This document shows, one piece after another, positions 17,430-26,485 of a DNA stretch of 64,000 nt. A program made the translations under genes and the position numbers. The notes under the pieces are model-generated. The model saw nothing but the letters and a program-made list of their open reading frames with translations. It was not told where the DNA came from and did no database searches. The stretch spans positions 1 through 64,000 of the forward strand of contig NZ_JAUDRH010000017.1 of assembly GCF_030381805.1 (NCBI RefSeq), read 5' to 3'. The stretch is from Chlorogloeopsis sp. ULAP01 (GTDB lineage: Bacteria > Cyanobacteriota > Cyanobacteriia > Cyanobacteriales > Nostocaceae). Every line of letters begins with the position of its first letter. Position 1 is the stretch's first letter.

Positions 17430-17538
17430 AAACAAGAAATACAACACTTGCAAAAATAGTGATTATTTGATGTTTTGTAACCATTTTACTGGATAACGGT
17501 TAATCCCATTATTCACTTGTAGTTAAGGATTAAAAATA

Positions 17539-18609
17539 GTGTACATAAATCAGTTTCCTCAGAGGAAAACAATCCTGCTGACTGGTGCATCAGGAGTAGT
17601 TGGTCAAGCCTTATTAGCCCGACTTCACGCACATTCAGTTATTTGTCTAACATACAGAAAGCCAATCTCTCATCCTAATGCTACTACCATTCCTTGTGAC
17701 ATTTCCTTGCCTGGGCTTGGTCTTAGTCAGACACAATTAAAAGATATGGCAAAGTGCGTTGACTGCATTGTGCATTCAGCTGCGATCACTGATTTTGGTG
17801 AAACAGATGAATTGATTCACCGCACAAATGTACGCGGTTTGGAAAATATGCTGGAATTAGCGGCGATCGCTCAAGTTCCTTTCTACTATATTAGTACTGC
17901 TTTTATCCGTCCTCATCAGCGCAAAGATGGGCCATTAGAGCATACATACACTATCTCGAAACGAGAAGGAGAACGGTTAGTTAGAGAGAGCCGATTGCCC
18001 TATGCAATTATTCGCCCTTCGATAGTGATTGGCGATTCCACATCAGGTGAGATTGCACGTTTTCAGGGCATTTATAACATCATCAGTTCGCTTTTTAGAG
18101 GTTTTTTGCCCATCCTGCCAATGTTACCGCAAGCATATATAGATTTTATTCCTCAAGACGTTGTTGCTAATGCTATAGCGGGACTGATTGAGCATGATTG
18201 CGTAGCGGGTGAATATTGGCTCACTTCTGGAAATAAAGCCTTAATGGTACGCCAGATAGCAGATTTAATTGCAGAATTTGGCAAAAATCAAGGTATAGAA
18301 ATTAACATACCACGCATGGTCAGCCCTGATATTGTAGATCGTCTGATCCGTCCTGCCTTTATGTCAGAGTTACCAAAATCCGTCAAAAAAGGTTTTGACT
18401 GGTTTGCTCAAGTCGCACCTTACTTGTGTAATGAGGAACCCTTCCCCATGTCATTACCAGAGATGGAAACTCGCTTTGGTGTAGCACCGCTACCACATTT
18501 GGAAACTGCCTTAACACACAGCCTCGAATACTGGGCTAGTCAAACAAGGGTCTGCTCTGGTGCAAAAGCTAAGAAAGACCGTGTCCAACTTGCTAAATGC
18601 GAATGTTGA
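17539..18609 (+). CDS. SDR reductase, fatty acyl/thioester-reductase-like
   Basis: 356 residues, extended SDR of the NAD_binding_4 type. Cofactor motif TGASGVVGQALL at residues ~15-26, active-site Tyr and Lys in YTISK (~residues 138-142), and substrate-domain motifs IRPSIVIGDS and YIDFIPQDVVANAI. This subfamily includes carboxyl or thioester reductases acting on acyl groups; here it would reduce an acyl precursor or act as an epimerase/dehydrogenase. GTG start with AAGGA ten bases upstream. It is the first strong gene of the biosynthetic cluster, followed after six bases by the NOS gene, so the two are almost certainly co-expressed. Confidence 0.85.
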   Translation: MYINQFPQRKTILLTGASGVVGQALLARLHAHSVICLTYRKPISHPNATTIPCDISLPGLGLSQTQLKDMAKCVDCIVHSAAITDFGETDELIHRTNVRGLENMLELAAIAQVPFYYISTAFIRPHQRKDGPLEHTYTISKREGERLVRESRLPYAIIRPSIVIGDSTSGEIARFQGIYNIISSLFRGFLPILPMLPQAYIDFIPQDVVANAIAGLIEHDCVAGEYWLTSGNKALMVRQIADLIAEFGKNQGIEINIPRMVSPDIVDRLIRPAFMSELPKSVKKGFDWFAQVAPYLCNEEPFPMSLPEMETRFGVAPLPHLETALTHSLEYWASQTRVCSGAKAKKDRVQLAKCEC

Positions 18610-18615
18610 CATACT

Positions 18616-19785
18616 ATGCTAATCAACAATTTAGCCTTGCAACACGGTTTTAGAACGTATAACACTATTTTATCTGACGCCAAAGCATTTCTGGCATTGT
18701 TGCAAGAAGAACAAGTAATTCAAGAATCTTACTTAAGTCGATTTGCAGAAATAGAGAGCGAGGTAGAGCAAACAGGAACCTATTGGCAAAGCTTTGATGA
18801 ATTAGCTTATGGAGCAAAATTGGCGTGGCGCAACAGTACCCGATGCGTGGGACGTAGTTATTGGAACTCGCTAGAAGTTCGCGATCGCCGCAGCTTGAAT
18901 CAGGCAGAAGAAATATTCGAGGCTTTGGTTGAGCATCTGCGGTTATGCACTAACGGTGGTCGCATCAAATCCCTTGCTACCGTATTTGCGCCGCAAGAAC
19001 CAGGCAAACCTGGAATCCGCATTTGGAACGATCAGCTCATTCGCTACGCAGGCTATCGGCAACCAGACGGTTCGGTTGTCGGTGACCCGAAGTATGCCGA
19101 GTTCACAGAACTCTTGCAGCGAATGGGTTGGAAAGGAGGCGAAGGTACACCTTTTGACATCCTGCCCATCGTGATTCAGATGCCAAATCAGCGTCCAAAG
19201 CTGTTTGAGTTACCTGGCGATGCAGTGCTGGAAGTGCCAATCCAGCATCCTGATTACTCTTGGTTTGCAGAGCTTGGTCTCAAATGGCACGCGCTACCAG
19301 CTATTTGCAACATGATGCTAGAGATTGGCGGGGTTCAGTATACAGCCGCACCCTTTAGTGGTTGGTACATGGGTACGGAAATTGCTGCTCGCAACTTTGC
19401 AGATGAGAACCGCTACAATTTATTGCCCGTTGTGGCAAAACGAATGGGTTTAGATACACGCTATGACCATACCCTGTGGCGAGACCGCGCCATAGTTGAG
19501 TTAAATGTTGCGGTTCTATACTCGTTCCGACGTGCTGGCGTGACTATGGTTGACCACCACAGCGAAACTCGTCGCTTCGTGCAATTTGAGAAAAGCGAAG
19601 CACTTGCGGGAAGAACCACCAACGCCGATTGGGGATGGATTGTACCTCCCATATCTGGCTCAACGACGCCAGTTTTCCACCGCAACTATGAAAATGTTGA
19701 GCTAAAGCCCAACTTCTTTTCGCAGCCCGATCCCTGGCGACAGTTTGCGTCTCACAAAAAATCTGGTTGTCCATTCGGTCACTAA
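18616..19785 (+). CDS. nos: Nitric oxide synthase oxygenase
   Basis: 389 residues, covering only the oxygenase domain, as in Bacillus and Deinococcus NOS. The heme-thiolate Cys is C77 in WRNSTRCVGRSYWNS, the substrate Glu is E255 in SGWYMGTEIAARN, and the pterin and helical-lariat region is present (VDHHSETRRF, DWGWIVPPISGS, VFHRNYEN). NOS oxidises L-arginine to citrulline and NO and needs an external reductase, since no flavodoxin or FNR domain is attached. The C-terminus adds a short tail ending KKSGCPFGH, unlike the Bacillus protein. Placement six bases behind a reductase gene, inside a biosynthetic operon, points to a biosynthetic role (nitration, nitrosation or N-oxidation), as for TxtD in thaxtomin biosynthesis. 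The product here is unknown. Confidence 0.95.
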   Translation: MLINNLALQHGFRTYNTILSDAKAFLALLQEEQVIQESYLSRFAEIESEVEQTGTYWQSFDELAYGAKLAWRNSTRCVGRSYWNSLEVRDRRSLNQAEEIFEALVEHLRLCTNGGRIKSLATVFAPQEPGKPGIRIWNDQLIRYAGYRQPDGSVVGDPKYAEFTELLQRMGWKGGEGTPFDILPIVIQMPNQRPKLFELPGDAVLEVPIQHPDYSWFAELGLKWHALPAICNMMLEIGGVQYTAAPFSGWYMGTEIAARNFADENRYNLLPVVAKRMGLDTRYDHTLWRDRAIVELNVAVLYSFRRAGVTMVDHHSETRRFVQFEKSEALAGRTTNADWGWIVPPISGSTTPVFHRNYENVELKPNFFSQPDPWRQFASHKKSGCPFGH

Positions 19786-19834
19786 AAACAACAGTTTTGT
19801 CACTTTTCTAATTCAATAATTGGAGGAATAAATC

Positions 19835-20902
19835 ATGAAAGCTTTAGTCACTGGTGCTACAGGTTTTGTAGGTTCTGCTATTGTTCGTCAACTTCAAGAA
19901 GATGGTCAACAAGTCAAAGCGTTAGTCAGAAAGGGTTCGGATCTAAGAAATTTGGAGAAACTGGATATTGAAATTGCCTACGGAGATATTACCGATTATG
20001 ATTCGGTAGCACGGGCGATGCAGGGCTGTCATTCTGTTTATCACGGTGCTGCAATGGTAGCTTTTTGGGTTCCTCGTAAAGACCGCCACCTGTTTGACTG
20101 GGTTAATGTTGAGGGATCAAAAAATGTTTTTTCTGCTGCACTGAAACAGGATGTAGAGAAAGTAGTTTACACCAGTACCATCTCTACAATTGGTAGTTAC
20201 GGAAAGGACACCCCCACAACGGAGAATCATAATTTCAATCTGTGGGATATGTCGATGGAGTACGAGCAATCGAAATATTCTGCTGAGTTTGAAGCTTATC
20301 GATTCGCAGCGCAAGGACTACCGATAGTTGTTGTTATGCCTTCCGCTCCTTTAGGTGCAAGAGATATCAAGCCAAACCCTGTAGGGAAGCTGATTCTAGA
20401 CTTTCTCGCCCGCAGGATACCAGGCTACATTGATGGCGGTGCTAATTTCATCGATGTTGATGATGTGGCTTACGGTCATATCCTAGCAGCTAAGAAAGGG
20501 AAGGTGGGCGATCGCTATATTCTAGGACATGAAAACCTTTCTGTCGTAGATTTGTTCTCAGCTTTAGAAGCAATTTCTGGAGTTCCCGCTCCCAAATTGA
20601 AACTACCCTATGCGGGTGCTGTGAAGCTAGCTCAAATTCTAGAATTTATTTCTGACCACATCACCAATCAACATCCGCTCTACACCGCACCGATGGTCAA
20701 ATTCTCCAGCCTTTACTACTACCTCGACACCAGCAAAGCAAAAAATGAGTTGGGGTTTGAACCCAAAAGCAGTGTCAAACAAGCTGCTATTAAGGCAATT
20801 GAATGGTTCTTGAATAATGACTATCTGCAAGTCAGCGACAAGAACAAATCTCAAATTCGCCAGCATCTGGAAGGCCAGGCTTTGACACCAGTATTTGCAT
20901 AG
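19835..20902 (+). CDS. NAD(P)-dependent epimerase/reductase, HpnA-like
   Basis: 355 residues, extended SDR. Cofactor motif TGATGFVGSAIV at ~7-18, catalytic TSTIS and YEQSK (Tyr ~145), and the family block PSAPLGARDIKPNPVGKL, which strongly recalls HpnA, the hopanoid-associated sugar epimerase, and dihydroflavonol-reductase-like enzymes. HpnA lies in hopanoid loci, but no other hopanoid gene is present here, so it probably acts on the cluster's own lipid or sugar intermediate. The ATG is preceded by TTGGAGGA, a strong ribosome binding site. Gap of 49 bp after NOS. Confidence 0.85.
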   Translation: MKALVTGATGFVGSAIVRQLQEDGQQVKALVRKGSDLRNLEKLDIEIAYGDITDYDSVARAMQGCHSVYHGAAMVAFWVPRKDRHLFDWVNVEGSKNVFSAALKQDVEKVVYTSTISTIGSYGKDTPTTENHNFNLWDMSMEYEQSKYSAEFEAYRFAAQGLPIVVVMPSAPLGARDIKPNPVGKLILDFLARRIPGYIDGGANFIDVDDVAYGHILAAKKGKVGDRYILGHENLSVVDLFSALEAISGVPAPKLKLPYAGAVKLAQILEFISDHITNQHPLYTAPMVKFSSLYYYLDTSKAKNELGFEPKSSVKQAAIKAIEWFLNNDYLQVSDKNKSQIRQHLEGQALTPVFA

Positions 20903-20952
20903 ATAGTTGCAAGTCTCAAGAGCAAGAGTAGAAAACTCTTGCTCAAATTACA

Positions 20953-21840
20953 GTGCATTTAGCTAGTGAGGCACACGTGGAAAGTAAGTTAGTAAATCAG
21001 AGGTTGTGTGAGATTGACCACTCTCTAATGCAAATACCAAATAGCACCTTTGGCAATCCCACCCTGTTACTATTTGTCGCTATCATTAACATCTTTTCAG
21101 CATCAATTATTGCCTATCTTTTAGAATATTTGCCTCTTCAAGCCTCAGCAGCAATTAACTTATTATGTCTGTACGCTCTGTATACAGTGAATCACGAAGC
21201 TGTACACCGCTTGGTGCATCCCAATCGCACGGTTAACAACTGGGTTGGGCGCATCGCAGCAGTGCTAGAGGGTACAACGTTCCCAATGTTTCGTATCTTG
21301 CACCCCCAGCACCACGCATTTACAAATCATCCAGAATCCGACCCGGACTATGTGATCGGTAGAAAACCACGCTGGTTGTTACCTCTTTGGACTTTAGTTC
21401 GTTTAACACACGACAACTCTTTCATGATTAATCGCCGTTTGTGGTCTAACAAACATCCACAATTAATTGAACATCTAATAACGGTGGGGTTGCAGTTGTC
21501 TGCGGTCATCAGTGCGGCTTGCATGGGTCATCTGCAAGATGTTTTATGGTTATGGGTTATTCCACTACTCATGGCTGGAGCGTTAATTGAACTAACGGTT
21601 GCATGGGCTGTGCATTTTCCTCAAGAGTCCCAGCATCCTTTGGAAAATACACGCATCTTTAAGGGGCAACTATTGCAGATACTGATGCTGAATCAAAACT
21701 ATCATATTGTCCATCATCTTTGGCCCGGTATTCCTTGGTTTCGCTACGGCAAGGCAATGCCTTTAGTAGAAATGGCATTGCTAGAACATCAAAACCAGGG
21801 ACAGAAAGTGCCAATCAAACCACATTTTCAGGTTAGTTAA
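20953..21840 (+). CDS. CrtR-like membrane di-iron hydroxylase/desaturase
   Basis: 295 residues with about four membrane segments and three His clusters: HEAVHR (~86), HPQHHAFTNH (~117) and NYHIVHH (~251), the di-iron ligands of the fatty acid desaturase superfamily. The pattern around boxes 2 and 3 (PESDPDYV..., LMLNQNYHIVHHLWPGIPWF) is closest in my reading to the cyanobacterial beta-carotene hydroxylase CrtR rather than acyl-lipid desaturases. It likely hydroxylates or desaturates a lipophilic intermediate. Start GTG at 20953; a second in-frame GTG lies at 20977. A CrtX-like glycosyltransferase lies downstream, so hydroxylation followed by glycosylation is an attractive sequence (inference). 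Confidence 0.82.
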   Translation: MHLASEAHVESKLVNQRLCEIDHSLMQIPNSTFGNPTLLLFVAIINIFSASIIAYLLEYLPLQASAAINLLCLYALYTVNHEAVHRLVHPNRTVNNWVGRIAAVLEGTTFPMFRILHPQHHAFTNHPESDPDYVIGRKPRWLLPLWTLVRLTHDNSFMINRRLWSNKHPQLIEHLITVGLQLSAVISAACMGHLQDVLWLWVIPLLMAGALIELTVAWAVHFPQESQHPLENTRIFKGQLLQILMLNQNYHIVHHLWPGIPWFRYGKAMPLVEMALLEHQNQGQKVPIKPHFQVS

Positions 21841-21867
21841 TCAATCTATTTAGAAATTGAGAGTGAG

Positions 21868-23187
21868 ATGAAACAAAGCCAACAAATGCTTGAAAGTATG
21901 GAAATATACCCAGATTCACATCAAGCAGCTAAGTTTAGACAGCTTGTAATCCAAGGGCAAAAACGACACGTTAATAAATCTCTTGCCAAGCTGGCGGAAT
22001 TAATGGGTACTCATGTTGAGGTTCGTTCTTCTGGAAACTACGTTTTTGATGAACGCGGACAGAAGTATTTAGCTTGTGGTGGTTACGGTGTTTTTACTAT
22101 CGGTCACTGTCATCCTACCGTCATCGAAGCTGTGAAAGCACAACTGGAGCGTCATCCATTATCAACTCGTGCGCTTTTAAATGCTGAATTAGCTTCGGCA
22201 GCAGAAACTTTAGCTTCTGTCACTCCCAAAGGTTTAGACTACGTGTACTTTGGTAACTCTGGTGCGGAAGCCACAGAAGCCGGTCTCAAACTAGCGCGTT
22301 TATCTGGCAAACGCAAGCTAGTTGCAATGCAAGGAGGCTTCCACGGTAAGACATTGGGAGCGTTAAGTGTTACCAGTCGTACAGCCTATCGCTTGCCTTT
22401 CCAGCCTCTGCTCCCACAAGTCGAGTTTATCCCCTTTGCAGCTCCAAAAGCACTGGAGAATGTACTTTCTAATAACGCTCATGAATGCTGCGTTATTTTG
22501 GAGCCTGTGCAGGCAGAAGGCGGTGTCATTGTTCCCTACGAAGGCTACTTGCGCGATGTAGAGAGACTCTGCCGCCACTATGGAGCATTTTTGATTTTGG
22601 ATGAAATTCAAACCGGACTCGCACGACTGGGAACTTGGTGGGGAGCAGATAGAGAAGAAGTAGTTCCTGATGTTCTTTTGGTAGGAAAGGCTTTAAGTGG
22701 AGGAGTAATACCTGTCAGTGCTGCTGTTGCTTCTGCTCAAGCTTATGAAAGGCTTAATCAAGATCCGCTGTTGCACACATCAACTTTTGCAGGTAGTCCT
22801 TTAGCCACAGTTGCCGCACGAGCAGCAATTAACGTCATTAAAAACGAGAATATCGTACCCAAAGCCAAAGAACTAGGTGAAAAGTTAGTTGTCGAGGTGC
22901 AGAAAGTTGTTGGCGAAATATGTCCCCATCTAGTTCGAGAAGTTCGCGGGATCGGACTGTTGATTGGGATTGAGTTTGAAGCTGATTATCTGGCTGGTGA
23001 CTTCATGTTTGAACTCATGCACAGAAATGTGCTGGTTTCCTATTCGCTTAATGCTCACCGTGTTGTCAGATTGACACCATCGGCAACTCTGAGCGAGTCA
23101 GATATTGATTGGCTGCTGAGTGCAATTTCAGACAGTGCGATCGCTCTTTCTAAACGTAACTCATCTTTAAATATCGCTAATTCATAA
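21868..23187 (+). CDS. Class III PLP aminotransferase
   Basis: 439 residues, full length. GGYGVFTIGHCHP begins the fold-type I domain, GNSGAEATEAGLKLAR binds phosphate, Asp245 lies in ILDEIQTGLAR (pyridine N) and Lys274 lies in VGKALSGG (Schiff base). The family includes ornithine, acetylornithine, putrescine and omega-amine aminotransferases; substrate cannot be decided from sequence. In this cluster it would install an amino group on a ketone or aldehyde made by the SDR enzymes. 14 bp before the next gene. Confidence 0.88.
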   Translation: MKQSQQMLESMEIYPDSHQAAKFRQLVIQGQKRHVNKSLAKLAELMGTHVEVRSSGNYVFDERGQKYLACGGYGVFTIGHCHPTVIEAVKAQLERHPLSTRALLNAELASAAETLASVTPKGLDYVYFGNSGAEATEAGLKLARLSGKRKLVAMQGGFHGKTLGALSVTSRTAYRLPFQPLLPQVEFIPFAAPKALENVLSNNAHECCVILEPVQAEGGVIVPYEGYLRDVERLCRHYGAFLILDEIQTGLARLGTWWGADREEVVPDVLLVGKALSGGVIPVSAAVASAQAYERLNQDPLLHTSTFAGSPLATVAARAAINVIKNENIVPKAKELGEKLVVEVQKVVGEICPHLVREVRGIGLLIGIEFEADYLAGDFMFELMHRNVLVSYSLNAHRVVRLTPSATLSESDIDWLLSAISDSAIALSKRNSSLNIANS

Positions 23188-23201
23188 AGGAGATTTTATC
23201 C

Positions 23202-23699
23202 ATGCAATACCTAGAAATTGTCGCTAAAGTTTCCCTTCGCAGTGCCGAAGAAATTTATCCGATTCTCTGCGACTTTGATTCGTATCCAAACAATAGTCAA
23301 GCTGTACATAGCGTCACTAGCCAAGTATTATCTGACGGACGAACTATTTCTACTTGGGAAGTTGATTTTCGGGGCGGTGTGATGTCTTGGACAGAAGAAG
23401 ATGTATTTGATCCCTCAAATTATACGATTAGCTTCAATCAGATTGAAGGTGATGTTGAACATTTCTCTGGACAGTGGAAAGTTCAAAATCAAGAAGATGA
23501 TTGCCTGATACTATTTTTAGCTGAGTTTGACATGGGTATTCCCTCTTTAAGTCCAATTCTTGACCCTATTGCTATACAGGCACTACAGGAAAATATTACA
23601 GCAATTATTAGGGGTTTGTTTGGTGAAGAAGTGGAATTTTTACCAGTTCAAATTAATTTATCACAGACACAAGCACCAGATCAAGTTTCAGCAGCATAA
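23202..23699 (+). CDS. SRPBCC-family cyclase/aromatase-like protein
   Basis: 165 residues. The START/Bet v1-like pattern comprises SLRSAEEIYPILCDFDSYP, TWEVDFRGGVMSWTEEDVFD, and a C-terminal helix (ALQENITAIIRGLFG), resembling polyketide cyclase/dehydrase and coenzyme-Q-binding proteins. There is no signal peptide. Preceded by AAGGAGA. Such proteins bind hydrophobic ligands and may steer cyclisation of a poly-oxo chain; no PKS is present in this window, so it may simply hold a lipid intermediate. 14 bp behind the aminotransferase. Confidence 0.75.
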   Translation: MQYLEIVAKVSLRSAEEIYPILCDFDSYPNNSQAVHSVTSQVLSDGRTISTWEVDFRGGVMSWTEEDVFDPSNYTISFNQIEGDVEHFSGQWKVQNQEDDCLILFLAEFDMGIPSLSPILDPIAIQALQENITAIIRGLFGEEVEFLPVQINLSQTQAPDQVSAA

Positions 23700-23724
23700 G
23701 TTGCATAAATAGGAATCCTCATCT

Positions 23725-23765
23725 TGTTTTGATAGTTGTAGATTGGTTCTGGAACTATCAAAACA
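23725..23765 (+). terminator. Perfect 13-bp inverted repeat in the cluster
   Basis: Arms 23725-23737 (TGTTTTGATAGTT) and 23753-23765 are perfect complements with a 15-base loop, in the 123-bp gap after the SRPBCC gene. No U-tract follows, so it may tune read-through, process the mRNA or bind a regulator. Confidence 0.45.
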
Positions 23766-23822
23766 GAAAATAGTTTTGGTTTAACTTGAAATCTATTTCT
23801 ATTATAGAGATGGTACAAATAA

Positions 23823-25013
23823 ATGACGAAAGCCATTGACTGCTTAATTCAAGCTGAGAATAATTACTCTTATAAATTGTATAATTCAATCCTTGACGTA
23901 GATTTAGACGATTGGAAGCAAGTTTGTCAGACAAGTGATTCTAATGTTTACATGGATATTGGATTCTTATTGACAATTGAAAAAACTATGGCGGGCTTTA
24001 GCAAATTCTGGTATGTCATTTTTTATGACCAAAATGGTAATCCGTCTGCTTGTACTAGTTTATCTACATTTAAAGCTGACTTAGGAGTTGTTGCTAGCAA
24101 AAGCACTAAAGAATTTATTACTCATGTTAGACGTTTGCTGCCATCATTTTTATATTTAAATGTTCTTTTTTGTGGGTTACCTATTTCTATCGGTAAAAAC
24201 CATTTAATTTTTGTAGAAAATGCTAATCAGGAGTTGATTCTAAAATTGCTTGATAGTATTATGAATACTATTGTAGCCAAAGAAAAAATAAAGCTTACTA
24301 TTTACAAAGAATTTAATTCCCAAGAATGCAATCAACTAGATGCACTGCTACAGCTTAATTATCTCAAAGCAGAAAGTTTACCCATGCATAGCTTTCAGGC
24401 AAAGTTTGCTAATTTTTCGGAATACTGTGCTGCTTTAAAGTCCCACTATCGCAATGATATTAAAAGGTCAAAACGGAAATTTGAAAAAGCTGGTCTTCGC
24501 GTTGTCCAGTTGAAGGATACAGAAAAAATTTTGCAAATATATACTCCAGAAATACATCAACTGTATGAAGCAGTTGTCCAAAAGTCTGAAAATCAACTGG
24601 AGACTCTACCTATAAGTTTTTTTCGAGAGTTAGCAATTTATTTTCCTGGGCAATTACTTTTCACTCTTGTTTATAAAGATGACAAGATAGTGGCATTCAA
24701 TTGTTCTATTTGTACGCAATCAAGTGTTCATTACCTATTTTGCGGATTAGATTACAGTTTAAATGCAGAGTCAGACCTCTATTTCAATTTAATGTATGCT
24801 GCTCTAGATGAAGCGTTGAAACAGAATGTATCAAAAATTGACTTTGGTCAAACAGCAGACACCTTCAAAGCCAAATTAGGCTCCTATCAAACGCCACTCT
24901 ATATGTATATAAAAGGTACGGGATTTCTACTTAATTGGATTATTCGTAAGAGTTTGAATATTCTGTTTCCTAATCCGGCCTTAGTTCCGTCATACAACAT
25001 TTATAAACAGTAG
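23823..25013 (+). CDS. GNAT-like (BioF2/FemAB-type) acyltransferase
   Basis: 396 residues, soluble. The C-terminal half shows the pattern of the CelD/BioF2-like GNAT family (PF13480-type): SHYRNDIKRSKRKFEKAG, LYFNLMYAALDEALKQN and DFGQTADTFKAKLGSYQTPL. Such proteins transfer acyl or aminoacyl groups to amines or sugars. In this cluster it may acylate the amino group introduced by the aminotransferase, or load a fatty acyl chain. The start follows a 123-bp gap with an inverted repeat. AT content and codon use are slightly more AT-rich than the NOS gene, and resemble the formyltransferase gene downstream. Confidence 0.72.
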   Translation: MTKAIDCLIQAENNYSYKLYNSILDVDLDDWKQVCQTSDSNVYMDIGFLLTIEKTMAGFSKFWYVIFYDQNGNPSACTSLSTFKADLGVVASKSTKEFITHVRRLLPSFLYLNVLFCGLPISIGKNHLIFVENANQELILKLLDSIMNTIVAKEKIKLTIYKEFNSQECNQLDALLQLNYLKAESLPMHSFQAKFANFSEYCAALKSHYRNDIKRSKRKFEKAGLRVVQLKDTEKILQIYTPEIHQLYEAVVQKSENQLETLPISFFRELAIYFPGQLLFTLVYKDDKIVAFNCSICTQSSVHYLFCGLDYSLNAESDLYFNLMYAALDEALKQNVSKIDFGQTADTFKAKLGSYQTPLYMYIKGTGFLLNWIIRKSLNILFPNPALVPSYNIYKQ

Positions 25014-25067
25014 CCCATTTTTGCCAATTATCTAATAAATATTTCACAGTAAATAGGAGTTTTATAG

Positions 25068-26210
25068 ATGAATTTTCTCAAACCAGAACGAACAATCCTG
25101 ACAAAGTTTCTGCCAGACCTTGATGAAAAATTGGCGTACATTCCTTTACTGGAAATGGAAAAGCCACAAAATCCAGCCATAAAAATATTTCGTGAACTTG
25201 GTGGCCCTGGTTTATTAATTCCAACCAAGTATAAGGGTTTAGGAGCAACTCCTGTGGAAGCTGTTCGGATTCAAAGAGCGATCGCCAGCCGTGCGCCTTC
25301 GCTGGCGATCGCCACCACGATGCATCATTTTTCAGTTGCAACCATTGTGGAGATGATTGCCCAAGGTTCAGGAACTGGCTTTGAGTGGATGTTACTTGAG
25401 GGAATTGCCAAGCAAAACCTGTATGTAGCTTCCGGATTTGCAGAAGGACGGACAGGTGCAGGCATTCTCAGTCCAAATATGCAGGTAAAACGTACAGCTG
25501 ACGGTGTGACAGTTAGTGGTAGTAAAAAGCCTTGTAGCTTATCTGCATCAATGGATTTGCTGACTGCAAGTGTTTCTATTCCCAGCAAATCAGGAGATGG
25601 TAGCGAATTAGCGGTCGTTATTATCCCGACGACAAATACTACAGGAACTGAGCGTCGTCCCTTCTGGACTAATTCAGTACTAGCGGGTGCAGAAAGCGAT
25701 GAAGTTGTTCTTCACGATGTTAAAGTTCCAGAACAACTAATTTCTTATACTGGCAGTGCTGAAAATTTAGATTATGTCCAAACAAGGGGTTTTCTTTGGT
25801 TTGAAATGCTTATTTCTGCATCCTACCTTGGTATTGCTAGTGCTTTAGTAGAACGAACTATTGCAGCTGGCAAGGGTACACCCTCTGAGCGGACAATTTT
25901 AGCGATTGAAGTTGAGGGAGCGATGGCTGCATTAGAAGGGCTAGCCCAGTCAATGATGGTTAGCGACAGCAACCAAGGTAGCTATCAACTAGCACGTGCA
26001 CTGTTTGTGCGTTATGCAGTGCAAGGAGCTATAGAACGTGTTACTGCTCATGCGGTCGAGTTATTAGGGGGTATGGCATTTATCAGTTCACCTGAAGTTG
26101 CTTACCTGTTTACTGCTGCCCGTCCACTAGCATTTCACCCTCCTTCACGTCTTAGCATATCACCTGCTTTGGATAAATACTTAGCAGGAGAAACTTTGCT
26201 CATCCAGTAA
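25068..26210 (+). CDS. Acyl-CoA dehydrogenase-family flavoenzyme
   Basis: 380 residues. Middle domain with ASGFAEGRTGAG and a flavin-binding loop (VSGSKKPCSLSASMDLL); C-terminal helical domain with ARALFVRYAVQGAIERVTAHA and ELLGGMAFISSPEVAYL, which recall acyl-CoA dehydrogenases. The usual catalytic Glu is not obvious to me, so it may be an atypical member such as an N-oxidising or biosynthetic dehydrogenase. Cytoplasmic, presumably FAD-bound. A perfect 12-bp inverted repeat of two HIP1 sites lies inside its coding sequence (25278-25312). Confidence 0.8.
   Translation: MNFLKPERTILTKFLPDLDEKLAYIPLLEMEKPQNPAIKIFRELGGPGLLIPTKYKGLGATPVEAVRIQRAIASRAPSLAIATTMHHFSVATIVEMIAQGSGTGFEWMLLEGIAKQNLYVASGFAEGRTGAGILSPNMQVKRTADGVTVSGSKKPCSLSASMDLLTASVSIPSKSGDGSELAVVIIPTTNTTGTERRPFWTNSVLAGAESDEVVLHDVKVPEQLISYTGSAENLDYVQTRGFLWFEMLISASYLGIASALVERTIAAGKGTPSERTILAIEVEGAMAALEGLAQSMMVSDSNQGSYQLARALFVRYAVQGAIERVTAHAVELLGGMAFISSPEVAYLFTAARPLAFHPPSRLSISPALDKYLAGETLLIQ
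25278..25312. repeat. Inverted HIP1 pair within a gene
   Basis: GCGATCGCCAGC and its exact complement are separated by 11 bases, within the acyl-CoA dehydrogenase-like gene, encoding AIASRAPSLAIA. HIP1 octamers are abundant in this type of genome; a 12-bp inverted pair this close is a chance or selected hairpin. Confidence 0.6.
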
Positions 26211-26485
26211 GTTAATCCTTTTTTGTCAGACTGCAAAATAAGGCTGAAGTGTGAAGTGTCAATTATAAAGTACCCCACAATTTTTAGGGGCTTAAAATCG
26301 AAAAAGTTTTTCTTTTACTTCATGCTTTATCCTCATCCTCTCTCTGGTGACTGCCAAGTTTAACAACAGAGGATAAAGCTGGAAATCCTTAAACAGCAAA
26401 CTTTACAAAGAATATCTCTGCAAAAGCAACAAACATAAGGCTGTGCAACTGTAGTTCTAGTTAAATCGTTTAATTTACTTTAGTT
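26211..26485 (+). other. Intergenic region with 11-bp inverted repeat
   Basis: 275 bp between the acyl-CoA dehydrogenase and glycosyltransferase genes. It contains an 11-bp perfect inverted repeat (GCTTTATCCTC at 26324-26334; complement at 26369-26379) and a weak CCCC/GGGG hairpin near 26274-26290. It may hold a terminator and an internal promoter, dividing the cluster in two transcripts. Confidence 0.45.

Noticed and set aside
25278..25312. Inverted HIP1 pair as regulatory element
   Set aside because: It lies in the middle of a coding sequence and HIP1 sites are frequent, so function is not implied.
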